A stretch of DNA of 64,000 nucleotides from Myceligenerans pegani (GTDB lineage: Bacteria; Actinomycetota; Actinomycetes; Actinomycetales; Cellulomonadaceae). The notes beneath the pieces were generated by a model. That model ran no database searches. It saw nothing but the letters and a program-made list of their open reading frames with translations, and was not told the DNA's origin. Within the stretch, counting starts at the first letter, position 1. Every line of letters starts with the position of its first letter. Shown piece by piece: positions 51,567-59,591 of this stretch. Both the position numbers and the translations under genes were made by a program. The stretch spans positions 216,759 to 280,758 of the forward strand of contig NZ_JADBGR010000107.1 in assembly GCF_014892515.1 (NCBI RefSeq), read 5' to 3'.

Positions 51567-52022
51567 ATGGCTACGTACTGGGACCCGTTCCAGGAGATGG
51601 ACCGGCTGTTCAGCACGTTCGCCGGCAACGCCCGGCAGTCGGGCGGCATGCCGATGGACCTGTTCCGCACGGGCGACCACTACGTCCTGTCCATGGACCT
51701 GCCCGGCGTCGACCCGGGCACCATCGACGTCTCGGTCGAGGACCGGACGCTCACCATCCGTGCCGAGCGCACGCAGCGTTCGGGCGGCGACGCGCACTGG
51801 CTCGTCCGGGAGCGGCCCACGGGCACGTTCGCCCGGCAGCTCGCGATGGGTCGCGGGCTCGCGCTGGACAACATCTCCGCCTCGTACGCCGACGGCGTGC
51901 TGTCGCTGACCATCCCCGTCAGCGAGGACGCCAAGCCGCGCAGGATCGAAGTGGCGCACACCGCCGACCCGAACGCGATCCGCCGGGGCTCGTCCGAGGG
52001 CCACCAGGTCATCGAGAGCTGA
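51567..52022 (+). CDS. Hsp20 family small heat-shock protein (CIRCE-controlled)
   Basis: 151 residues. N-terminus WDPFQEMDRLFSTF is typical of actinobacterial Hsp18-type proteins. Alpha-crystallin domain about 30-130 (PMDLFRTGDHYVLSMDLPGVDPG, SYADGVLSLTIPV), with RIEV as the C-terminal I-x-V motif. GGAGG lies 7 nt before ATG 51567. The CIRCE palindrome at 51446-51472 predicts HrcA control, in contrast to the HAIR-controlled Hsp20 at the window start. ATP-independent holdase; forms large oligomers. Confidence 0.96.
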   Translation: MATYWDPFQEMDRLFSTFAGNARQSGGMPMDLFRTGDHYVLSMDLPGVDPGTIDVSVEDRTLTIRAERTQRSGGDAHWLVRERPTGTFARQLAMGRGLALDNISASYADGVLSLTIPVSEDAKPRRIEVAHTADPNAIRRGSSEGHQVIES

Positions 52023-52214
52023 CCGGGTCTCCCGGCGCCGGGCCTCCCGGCTGCCTGCGTGCCGAGCGCCGCGGCGCTCTGGGCGGCCGCCCGACGGCGA
52101 CCACGCCTTCTGTCCGGTAGTTGCGTTCCCACCGGCCAGAAGGGCGTGCGTGGTCCACCCGGGCGGACCGCCGCGCCGGGGCGCACGGGACGCCGTCGTC
52201 CGTACGATGACGGC

Positions 52215-52817
52215 ATGGCGAACGGCGATGCGGGCACCCGCGAACGGTCGTACCGGAAGGGACCGGAGCGGCGCGCCCAGATCCTCCTGCGCGCCATGGA
52301 GCTGTTCGCCGAGCGCGGCGCGGGGGCGTCGCTGCGCGCGATCGGCGAGGCGATCGGCGTCTCGCACGCCGCGCTGCGCTACTACTTCGCCAACCGCGAC
52401 GAACTCCTCGTCGAGGTCTACCGGGCGCACGAGGCCAGGGCGTGCAAGCGCCCGGGGCGCGACGAGCGGTCCGCGGTCGAGCTGATGGAGGAGAGCGCGG
52501 AGGGGAACCGCTCGATCCCCGGACTCGTGGAGCTGTACGCGACGCTGACGACGGACGCCCTGCGGGGGCAGCAGCACCCGGCCGCCCGCGAGTTCGTCCA
52601 GGAGCGGTTCCGGCGGGTGCGCGCCGACCTCGTGGCGAGGATCGAGGCCGGCCAGCGGTCCGGCGCGATCGCCGCCGACATCGACCCGGAGGACGCCGCC
52701 GCGCTGGTCGCCGCCGCCTCGGACGGCCTGCAGCTGCAGTGGCTGCTCGACCCGGACGCCGTCGACGTCCGCCGCTCGCTGGAACTGCTGGAGCGCCTCC
52801 TGCCCGGCGGGCGCTGA
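52215..52817 (+). CDS. TetR/AcrR family regulator
   Basis: 200 residues. HTH at about 20-65 (RAQILLRAMELFAERGAGASLRAIGEAIGVSHAALRYYFANRDELL). The C-terminal domain is of the BetI/AcrR kind (SIPGLVELYATLTTDALRGQQHPAAREFVQERFRRVRADL). ATG at 52215. Convergent with the sugar dehydrogenase gene. It may control the sugar isomerase/dehydrogenase pair downstream on the other strand, but no operator proves it. Confidence 0.93.
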   Translation: MANGDAGTRERSYRKGPERRAQILLRAMELFAERGAGASLRAIGEAIGVSHAALRYYFANRDELLVEVYRAHEARACKRPGRDERSAVELMEESAEGNRSIPGLVELYATLTTDALRGQQHPAAREFVQERFRRVRADLVARIEAGQRSGAIAADIDPEDAAALVAAASDGLQLQWLLDPDAVDVRRSLELLERLLPGGR

Positions 52818-52942
52818 CCGCCCGCCGGGCGCGACCGGCCCGCCGTGGCGATGCCCGCCGTCGCAAGCGCCGCCGCGGCAAGGCCCGCCCCCAGGCACGA
52901 CCCCGCCACGGCGGCCGGCGTCGTCCACCCCGTTGCCGGCGG

Positions 52943-54094
52943 CTACCCCACCGTCGCCTCGGCCGGGTCCCAGCCCTCCGGCAGCGGCTCGACCGGGCCG
53001 ACGGCGGAGGCGATCTCCACGGGCCGGCCCGCGTGCGCCGCCTCCTGGATCGAGAGCATGATGTCCAGCACGTGCGCCGCGACCGCGCCGGAGGCCCGCT
53101 CGGTACCGCCGTCGCGGATCGAGCGCACCAGGTCGACCACCCCGGCGCCGCGCCCGTACTCCGGGCCCGCGGCGGGGATCGTCGTCGGCCCGTCGACGCC
53201 GTGGCGCCACAGGACCGAGTCGCCGTCGAACCCGTTCGGGTCGGGGAGCACGATCGTGCCCTCGGTGCCGTTGATCTCGACGAGCCCGTAGCGCGGCAGC
53301 GCGTGCTGGAACGAGAACGTGGACTGCGCCGAGGCTCCGCCGTCGAACTCGATGATCGCGGCGTGGTGGGTCGGCACCAGCACCGCGAACGTCTCGCCGG
53401 CCCGGGGGCCGCTCCCGACCGTGCGGGAGGTGCGGGACGTGGAGGCCACGGCCTGGGCACGGGCGGCGGACCCGAAGACGTGCACCAGCGTCGTCAGGTA
53501 GTAGGGACCCATGTCGAGCACCGGGCCGCCGCCGGGCGCGAAGAAGAAGTCGGGGTTCGGGTGCCACACGTCGGGCCCGGGCACATGGAACATGGTGGTC
53601 GCCGTCAGCGGCTGCCCGATGTCGCCGCGCGCGATCGCCCGGAGCGCGGTCTGGATGCCGTTGCCCAGCACCGTGTCCGGCGCGCACGCGACGCGCAGGC
53701 CGGCCGCCTCGGCGTCGGCCAGCAGCGTGGCCGCCGCGTCCCGGTCGAGGGCGAGGGGCTTCTCGCTCCACACGTGCTTCCCCGCGGCCAGGACGCGGCG
53801 GGAGACGTCGGTGTGGACGGCGGGGACGGTGAGGTTCAGGACCACCTCGATGTCGTCCCGGGCCAGCAGCTCGTCCACCCCTCCTGACGCGCCCACCCCG
53901 TACGCCGTCGCCTGGGCGGCGGCGCGCGCCTCGTCGAGGTCCGCGACGAACCGGACCTCGACGTCCGGGAAGCGGGTCAGGTTCCCCAGGTACTGGTCCG
54001 AGATGTTGCCCGCGCCGATGATGCCGACGCCCGCGACGCCGGACCGGCGCTCCGCCGTCGTCCCCGCCGTCGCGGCCCGGCCCGTGCCGGTCAT
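52943..54094 (-). CDS. Gfo/Idh/MocA family oxidoreductase
   Basis: 383 residues. N-terminal Rossmann fold (VAGVGIIGAGNISDQYLGNL) for NAD(P). EKPLALD is the signature catalytic segment, and the C-terminal alpha/beta domain carries FFFAPGGGPVLDMGPYYLTTLVHVFG. Oxidises or reduces sugar, inositol or sugar-acid substrates. ATG at 54094 overlaps the stop of the sugar isomerase gene (ATGA), so the two act in one pathway, probably sugar or inositol catabolism. Specific substrate unknown. Confidence 0.93.
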   Translation of the reverse strand: MTGTGRAATAGTTAERRSGVAGVGIIGAGNISDQYLGNLTRFPDVEVRFVADLDEARAAAQATAYGVGASGGVDELLARDDIEVVLNLTVPAVHTDVSRRVLAAGKHVWSEKPLALDRDAAATLLADAEAAGLRVACAPDTVLGNGIQTALRAIARGDIGQPLTATTMFHVPGPDVWHPNPDFFFAPGGGPVLDMGPYYLTTLVHVFGSAARAQAVASTSRTSRTVGSGPRAGETFAVLVPTHHAAIIEFDGGASAQSTFSFQHALPRYGLVEINGTEGTIVLPDPNGFDGDSVLWRHGVDGPTTIPAAGPEYGRGAGVVDLVRSIRDGGTERASGAVAAHVLDIMLSIQEAAHAGRPVEIASAVGPVEPLPEGWDPAEATVG

Positions 54095-54828
54095 CGGTCG
54101 TTCTCCGTCAGCCAGGCCAGCGACCGGGCGATGCCCGCGAAGACGTCCCCGGCGTAGGCGTCGAACTCGATGACGCGGGTGGCCTCCGGAGCGGCCGCGA
54201 GGGCTCCGGCGACGTCCACCTCGCCCGAGCCGGCCGGCACCTGCGCGCCCACGTCGCCGTCGAGCGTGCCGTCCTTGACGTGGAGGAGCCGCACCCGGTC
54301 GCCGAGCGCGGTCAGCAGCGCCGGCACGTCGGCTCCCCCGACGGCCGCCCAGTAGGCGTCGACCTCCAGCACCACCTGCGGCTCCAGATGCCCGGCGAAC
54401 ACCTCCAGCGCGTGCCGGCCGTCGATGCGGCTGCTCAGCTCCCAGTGGTGGTTGTGGTAGCCGAACTCCAGGCCGCGTTCGCCGGCTTGCCGCGCCAGCA
54501 GGTTCACGCGCTCGGCGAACTCGGCCACCTGATCGGCGGTCCGCCACCGCTCGGCGGGGACGAACGGGTCGATGACGGTCGTCATCCCCAGCGTCGCGGC
54601 GGCGTCGAAGATCGCCTCCGGCGCGTCCGCGCCGAGCACGGGCGCGTGGCCCGACGGCGCGGTCACGTCCGCCGCGTCGAACGCGCGCCGGTAGTCCTCG
54701 GTGCGCTCGTGGAAGCCGTACGGCTCGACGTGCCGCAGCCCGGTCTCGGCCAGGCGCGCGACGGCGCCGTCCAGGTCCGCGGCGACGGCGTCGCGGACGG
54801 AGTAGAGCTGCACAGATGTCGTCGGCAT
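54091..54828 (-). CDS. Sugar phosphate isomerase/epimerase (TIM barrel)
   Basis: 245 residues, AP-endonuclease-2-like xylose-isomerase-type barrel: VQLYSVRDAVAADLDGAVARLAETGLRHVEPYGF, LEFGYHNHHWEL, VVLEVDAYWAAVGG, VRLLHVKDGT, VIEFDAY. The His/Glu metal ligands are present. ATG at 54828. Followed directly by the Gfo/Idh/MocA gene; upstream palindromic AAGAATTCTT suggests a specific regulator. A role in converting a keto- or inosose-type sugar is inferred. Confidence 0.92.
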   Translation of the reverse strand: MPTTSVQLYSVRDAVAADLDGAVARLAETGLRHVEPYGFHERTEDYRRAFDAADVTAPSGHAPVLGADAPEAIFDAAATLGMTTVIDPFVPAERWRTADQVAEFAERVNLLARQAGERGLEFGYHNHHWELSSRIDGRHALEVFAGHLEPQVVLEVDAYWAAVGGADVPALLTALGDRVRLLHVKDGTLDGDVGAQVPAGSGEVDVAGALAAAPEATRVIEFDAYAGDVFAGIARSLAWLTENDR

Positions 54829-54900
54829 GGAACCCCCTCGTTCGGCATGGACTCGACCCGGCCGCTTCGTCGCGGCCGCATCTTCGCGACGATCGTACCC

Positions 54901-54910
54901 AAGAATTCTT
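54901..54910 (-). promoter_or_regulatory. AT-rich palindrome upstream of sugar isomerase operon
   Basis: AAGAATTCTT, perfect 10-bp palindrome, with a related GGAAGATTCT 5 nt further upstream (54916-54925), all in a GC-rich background. Position -73 to -98 from the isomerase start and overlapping the stop of the O-antigen-ligase-like gene. Candidate operator for a sugar-responsive repressor. Confidence 0.5.
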
Positions 54911-56297
54911 ACAGTGGAAGATTCTGGATGCCGCTGATGTTCCGAGCCGACGGCCGAGCCCGCGCCCGAGCCACCGCCCGAGCGGTTCGAGCGCGCCGGT
55001 GACGAGGCGGCTGCCCGCCGTCCGACGACGTCGCGGGCCGCTCCGCCCGCGACTCGACCCAGGCCGCGCCGCTTCCCCAGCGGGCCGTCGCCGCACCCAT
55101 CACGACACCCAGCGCGAGCCAGAACACGACCGCGATCCGGCCGAGGTTCGCCGGGTTGTCCATCAGGTTCATCGTCAGGAACCCGGCCAGCGAGGCGAGC
55201 CCGGCGAACCCGAGCGGAAGGCCGCGCCGCGCGAGCCCGAAGGCCGTGAGGAGGGCGCCGAGGGTGATCACCACCATCGCGGAGAACCCGAGCAGGCCTG
55301 TCTCGACCAGCCAGTTCAGCCACAGGTTGTGCACGTGGACGAACTCCACGCTGCCGTCGATGCGGGCGTTGACGACGTCGCCGGCCCGGCCGATCCCGAC
55401 GCCGAGGGGATGGTCCGCGGAGATCCGGAGGGCCTCGGCCCACGCCTCGTTCCGCACGCCCAGCGATTTCCCGGCCCGCGACATCACGGCGATGGCCCCC
55501 AGCGCGAGCACGAGCACGGCGGCGGCGGCCCACCCCGCGATCCGCAGGGCCCCAGGGCTCAGCCGGGTCCGCGCCCATCGCCACGCGAGCACCAGCATCC
55601 CGGCGAGGGCCGCGACGTAGGCCGCCCGGGAGAACGTCACCAGGAGCGCCGCGTAGGCCAGGACGGTCGTCGCGACCGCGTAGATGCGCAGGTGCCGGTC
55701 GGCGATCATCGTGACCGCCAGCGTGCCGAGCGGCACCAGCAGCAGGAGGAACGCGGCCAGCAGGTTGGGATTGGCGAACGTGCCGGTCGCCCGCACGAGC
55801 ACCCCGGGCTCGCAGGCGGCGTCGCGCAGCAGGCCGCTGCGGCAGAAGCCCGTCGGGACATTCTCGCTGAACTGGCCGATCGCCACCGCCCCGGCCACCG
55901 CCACGGCGACCGCCGCGAGCGTGCCGATGACGCGCACGGCTGTCGGCTCGAGCCGGACCAGGGCCGTGACCAGGAAGTACACCGCGACGAAGGACAGCAG
56001 GTGCCGGAACTCCGCGTCCGTGCCCCAGCGCAGCGTCGCCACGAGCCCGGCCAGCAGCAGCGCGGCGATCGGGATGTCGAGCCGCGTGCGGAAGTGGCCC
56101 GGCCGCGCCCCCGCCGCGACGGCCGCCACCAGGCCGGTGACGATCACGAGCCGCTGCCAGGTGATCACGCCGAGGAACGGGGTGTCGGGCAGGACGTCAG
56201 CGGTCGACTCGAAGAGCAGTGCGGCCACGCACAGCGACAGGACGATCACGGGCGCGCGTGGCCGGGGCTGCCAGGACGGGAGCTCGGCCGTAGCCAT
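54909..56297 (-). CDS. O-antigen ligase (Wzy/WaaL-like) family membrane protein
   Basis: 462 residues with about ten to twelve membrane helices. The Wzy_C signature is NEAWAEALRISADHPLGVGIGRAGD followed by FVHVHNLWLNWLVETGLLG, the active-site loop region of O-antigen ligases and polymerases. FANPNLLAAFLLLLVPLG supports the family. It probably polymerises or ligates a surface polysaccharide or teichoic-type glycan. The C-terminal tail (about 420-462) is Arg/Ala-rich. ATG at 56297. Its 3' end lies over the promoter region of the sugar isomerase gene. Confidence 0.9.
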   Translation of the reverse strand: MATAELPSWQPRPRAPVIVLSLCVAALLFESTADVLPDTPFLGVITWQRLVIVTGLVAAVAAGARPGHFRTRLDIPIAALLLAGLVATLRWGTDAEFRHLLSFVAVYFLVTALVRLEPTAVRVIGTLAAVAVAVAGAVAIGQFSENVPTGFCRSGLLRDAACEPGVLVRATGTFANPNLLAAFLLLLVPLGTLAVTMIADRHLRIYAVATTVLAYAALLVTFSRAAYVAALAGMLVLAWRWARTRLSPGALRIAGWAAAAVLVLALGAIAVMSRAGKSLGVRNEAWAEALRISADHPLGVGIGRAGDVVNARIDGSVEFVHVHNLWLNWLVETGLLGFSAMVVITLGALLTAFGLARRGLPLGFAGLASLAGFLTMNLMDNPANLGRIAVVFWLALGVVMGAATARWGSGAAWVESRAERPATSSDGGQPPRHRRARTARAVARARARPSARNISGIQNLPL

Positions 56298-56420
56298 GTC
56301 CCGATCGTCCCGGGCGAGGTTGTGCACCAGGCGAACCCCGGACGACGGGATCACGACGAGGTGATGAGTGCGCGGTAATTGCCGGCGCGGGATCGCCCGG
56401 CGTTCTGGTAGGAATCGCTC

Positions 56421-57353
56421 ATGACTTCTCGGCCACGGATCGGCGTCGTCCTCCCGCGGGACCTGCCTCCCTCGCAGATCGTCCCGTACGCGAAGACCGC
56501 GGAGCGGCTGGGCTTCGACGAGCTCTGGGTCGTGGAGGACCTGGGCTTCCGCGGCGGACTCGTGCAGGCCGCCGCCGTGCTGGGCGCGACGGAGCGCCTC
56601 CGCGTCGGCGTCGGGATCCTTCCCGCCGCGGTCCGCAACCCCGTGTTCGCCGCGATGGAGATCGCCACCCTGGAGCAGCTTCACCCCGGCCGCACGGACG
56701 TCGGGATCGGCCACGGCATGCCCGGCTGGATGCGCCAGGCGGGATGCTGGCCCGACCGGCCCCTCACCTTCCTCACCGAGTACGTCACGACGATCCGGGA
56801 CCTGCTGAGCGGCGCGGAGTCCGGCGGCCTGCGGCTCGAGCCCTCGGCGGTGCCCGACGTCGTACCGCCGCTCCTGCTCGGGGTCCGCGGCCCGCGGTCG
56901 CTGGCCGCCTCCGGCCGGGTCGCCGACGGGACCGTGCTCGCGGAACCCGTCGCGCCCGAGTACGTCGCCGCGGCCCTGGACGCGATCGCGCCGCGCGGCG
57001 AGCATCACCTGGTGGCGTACAACATCGGCGCCGTCGACGACGACGAGCAGGCCGCGCTGCGCACCGCCCGCCCCGGGCTCGCGTGGATCGGCGAGCCGGA
57101 CTGGGCGCCGCACGTGACGCCGCTCGACATCGCCGACGAGTTCGCGGCGCTGCGGGCGGCGAGCGCCACCCGCGAGGAGTTCGCCGAACGCCTGCCCGGC
57201 GACTGGGTCGCCCGCCTGGCCCTGGCCGGCACCCCCGCCCAGGTCCGGGAGAGGATCGACGCACTCGGCCGGGCGGGCGTGACCTCCAGCGTCTTCGTCC
57301 CGGCGGGCCCCGATCCGCTCGCGGCGCTCACCGGACTGGCGCGGGTGCTGTAG
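56421..57353 (+). CDS. LLM class flavin-dependent oxidoreductase
   Basis: 310 residues, luciferase-like monooxygenase/F420-dependent reductase barrel: IGVVLPRDLPPSQIVPYAKTAERLGFDELWVVEDL, LEQLHPGRTDVGIGHGMPGWMRQ, LLLGVRGPRSLAASGRVADGTVL. The family uses FMN or F420; actinobacterial members often F420. ATG at 56421. Divergent from the O-antigen ligase gene by 124 bp. Followed by imperfect tandem repeats. Substrate unknown. Confidence 0.92.
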   Translation: MTSRPRIGVVLPRDLPPSQIVPYAKTAERLGFDELWVVEDLGFRGGLVQAAAVLGATERLRVGVGILPAAVRNPVFAAMEIATLEQLHPGRTDVGIGHGMPGWMRQAGCWPDRPLTFLTEYVTTIRDLLSGAESGGLRLEPSAVPDVVPPLLLGVRGPRSLAASGRVADGTVLAEPVAPEYVAAALDAIAPRGEHHLVAYNIGAVDDDEQAALRTARPGLAWIGEPDWAPHVTPLDIADEFAALRAASATREEFAERLPGDWVARLALAGTPAQVRERIDALGRAGVTSSVFVPAGPDPLAALTGLARVL

Positions 57354-57369
57354 GGCCGGCGCAGCCGGG

Positions 57370-57473
57370 TCGGGCCCCGGTCCGGTCGGAGTCCGGCCGG
57401 TCTGCCTCTCGTTCGGTCAGACTCCGGTCCGGTCGGGCTCCGGCCGGGTTGGGCTCCGGTCCGGTCAGACTCC
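57370..57473. repeat. Imperfect GC-rich tandem repeats
   Basis: Several degenerate copies of GGTCCGGTCGGGCTCCGGCC-like units with alternating GTCAGACTCC segments, between the LLM oxidoreductase and the convergent CGNR gene. Local dyads could fold as hairpins and terminate transcription from both sides. Confidence 0.6.
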
Positions 57474-58007
57474 CGTCTTGGTCCTTGCCCGGTGCCGGCG
57501 CACCGCCGCCCGGTTGGCGCAGCGCACGGAGCAGTACTGCTGCCGCCCGTTGCGGGTGACGTCGACGACCACCGCCGTGCACGGATCCCCCGGCACCTTC
57601 CCGGCCGCGCACCTGGCGAGGCGGTGCATGCCGCGGGTGGTCAGGTGCAGGGCGGTACCCACGCTGACGACCGCGCGGAGCACCTCGGGCAGGGACTGGT
57701 CCCGGTCCCGGTAGTGGAGGTGCCAGCCCTCGCCGTCGTGGTCGGTCAGCCGCGGGTACGCGGTGGCGGCGGCCATCTGGGCGTTCAGGAGCCGCGCGCG
57801 TTCCGGTGGGTCGGGGGCGTCGACGACGGCCAGCCACTCGTCGACGACCTCCCGGGTCCGCTCGTGGTCGTCCGGCCGCACCGGGAAGGTCATCGTCATG
57901 CCGTGGTCGCGCGTCCGCGCCTCGATGCCGGCGCGGGTGCCGGGCCAGTTGTTGGCGAGCGACGCGGCGAGCAGCACCGCGTACTCGCCGTAAGGGTTGA
58001 GATGCAT
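57465..58007 (-). CDS. CGNR zinc-finger (ABATE) transcription factor
   Basis: 180 residues. The N-terminal ABATE domain (LLAASLANNWPGTRAGIEARTRDHG, DEWLAVVDAPDPPERARLL) is a possible ligand-binding stress sensor. The C-terminal treble-clef zinc finger begins at LARCAA (first Cys) and continues RQQYCSVRCANRAAVRRHRA, the CGNR-type motif (here CANR). ATG at 58007. Divergent from a small zinc-ribbon-like protein 26 bp away. Probably a DNA-binding regulator; ligand unknown. Confidence 0.92.
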   Translation of the reverse strand: MHLNPYGEYAVLLAASLANNWPGTRAGIEARTRDHGMTMTFPVRPDDHERTREVVDEWLAVVDAPDPPERARLLNAQMAAATAYPRLTDHDGEGWHLHYRDRDQSLPEVLRAVVSVGTALHLTTRGMHRLARCAAGKVPGDPCTAVVVDVTRNGRQQYCSVRCANRAAVRRHRARTKTGV

Positions 58008-58033
58008 AAGGGCATTACAGCACGGTGGTGCCC

Positions 58034-58282
58034 ATGACGACCCTCGAGGCCCACGACGACCGCCCGCTCCTGACCCGGTCCCACGAACACGCCTGGGTCA
58101 CCGAGTCGAGCCATCGGACCTCGGAGGGCCTGGTGCGCTACGTGCGCTGTGGCCGGTGCGGCGACCGCCGCGTCGACATCCAGGTCCATCCCCAGCTGCC
58201 GCCGGAACCGCTCAGCACGGTCCGGCCGGGCTCCCGGGAGCAGCGGGGAACCATGCGATTCTTTCCGCTGTCGGGCCGATAA
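58034..58282 (+). CDS. Small zinc-ribbon-like protein
   Basis: 82 residues. Conserved-looking SHEHAWVTESSHRTSEGLVRYVRCGRCGDRRVDIQV with one CxxC pair and two His upstream, a possible single zinc site. The last dozen or so residues and the stop codon are contributed by the palindromic repeat at 58251-58299, so the natural end may have been replaced by insertion of that element. ATG at 58034. Divergent from the CGNR regulator. Function unknown. Confidence 0.75.
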   Translation: MTTLEAHDDRPLLTRSHEHAWVTESSHRTSEGLVRYVRCGRCGDRRVDIQVHPQLPPEPLSTVRPGSREQRGTMRFFPLSGR

Positions 58283-58299
58283 CGGAAAGAATCGCATGG
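58251..58299. repeat. Dispersed palindromic repeat, copy 2 (17-bp perfect arms)
   Basis: CCATGCGATTCTTTCCG (58251-58267), 15-nt loop, CGGAAAGAATCGCATGG (58283-58299): perfect inverted arms. Loop and arm sequence resemble the element at 15583-15649, whose inner loop is also 15 nt. It overlaps the end of the small zinc-ribbon-like gene and precedes the tail-anchored chaperone-locus gene. Confidence 0.92.
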
Positions 58300-58354
58300 C
58301 CCTCCTGCGCCGGCTTCCGGGAGGGGTCCCGGCGCACCCCGGGCACGCTGCCCT

Positions 58355-59558
58355 GGTGACCCCGTCGAGCACCCGCCACGCGATCACCGACGCCCTCCAG
58401 GGCGTCTCGGGAACCCGCCTGTACCGGAACAACGCCTTTCGGATCACCGGCCTGCCACCGGACGCGTCCACGCGCCAGGTGAACCGGCGTCGCCGGGAGA
58501 GCCGCAGCGCGCACGACATCCCGCCGCCGCCCTCCCCCGGCGCGCCCCTCGAACCCTCGACGGACGCCGTGGCCCTCCGGGGCGCGTTCGAGGCGCTCGA
58601 CAGCCCGGTCGCCCGTTTCGTGCACGAACTCCTGTGGCTCGCACCCCACGGCCAGGACGCCGACACCACGCGCGACGACGCGATCCGCGCGCACTGCGCC
58701 GCCGTCGAGGCGACCGACCGCGACGGCGGCGTCGACGACGCGAGCACGTGGCAGCTCTGGGAGCGCGCCCTGCGGCTCTGGCACTCGGCGCTCACCGCAC
58801 CCGACACCTGGCGCCGGGCGGAGAACCGTGTCCGGGAGATCGACGACCCCCGGCTCTCCGTGGACGCCGTCCCGGAGCTCCGGAAGGCCCTCACCGAGCA
58901 CATCGCCCGCGTCAGCGTGGCGCTCGCGGCCCGCGCCGCCGACGCCGGGGACGTCGGTTCGGCGGAACGACACCTGAACCTGCTGTCCGCCTCGCCGTTC
59001 CCGGCCGCCACGATCGAGCGCGCGGCGCGCGACGTGGCCGGTCCTCACGTGGACCGCGTCCACGAGGTGTGCGAGGAGGCCAGGTCCCGGGACCCCGCCG
59101 ACGGGATCCGCGCCGCGAGCGACGTCCTGGAGCGGGCAGGACACCCGCTGGAACTCGTCCGCCTCCTGCTCGGCGACGACGATCCCGTCGCCCAGAAGTG
59201 CCGGGACGACGTCGCGGGGATCATCAACGCGTCCGTCGTCCAGGCGATGGACGGACCCGGGCGTGGCTCCCCTCGTGAAGGGCTCCGGCTCCTGGAGGCC
59301 GCCCGGTCGATCGTCGCCTCGAAGGAGGGCGCCGGCGTCATCGACCGGAACATCGCGGCGCTCCGCCTGGCCGGCAGCGGGAGACTGGCCGGCAGGGGGA
59401 CGCCGTCGCCGGGCGGCGGGTCCGGTTGCCTGCCCGTCCTGGGCCTCGGCGCCATCGTCGCGGGTATCGTCGCCGCCGGCGTCTCGGGGAACGTTCCTGC
59501 TCTCGTCGCTCTCATCGTCGTCGCGATCATCGCTCTCACTGCGGGCTTCGCGTTCTGA
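58355..59558 (+). CDS. Tail-anchored protein with possible J-like N-terminus, chaperone locus
   Basis: About 400 residues from GTG 58355 (ATG 58296 also in frame). Residues about 20-55 (LYRNNAFRITGLPPDASTRQVNRRRRE) look like the start of a degenerate J-domain-like module; no HPD motif is seen, so it may not stimulate Hsp70 ATPase. Residues about 80-330 are helical, TPR-like (AARAADAGDVGSAERHLNLLSASPF). The C-terminal 50 residues after a GGGSG stretch form a hydrophobic hairpin (LGLGAIVAGIVAAGVSGNVPALVALIVVAIIAL). It converges on the OmpA/Hsp70 operon with only 33 bp between ends. Assignment as Hsp70 partner rests on context. Confidence 0.72.
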
Positions 59559-59591
59559 ACCCTCGGTCGCGAGCTTCGCGCCCCGAACCGG

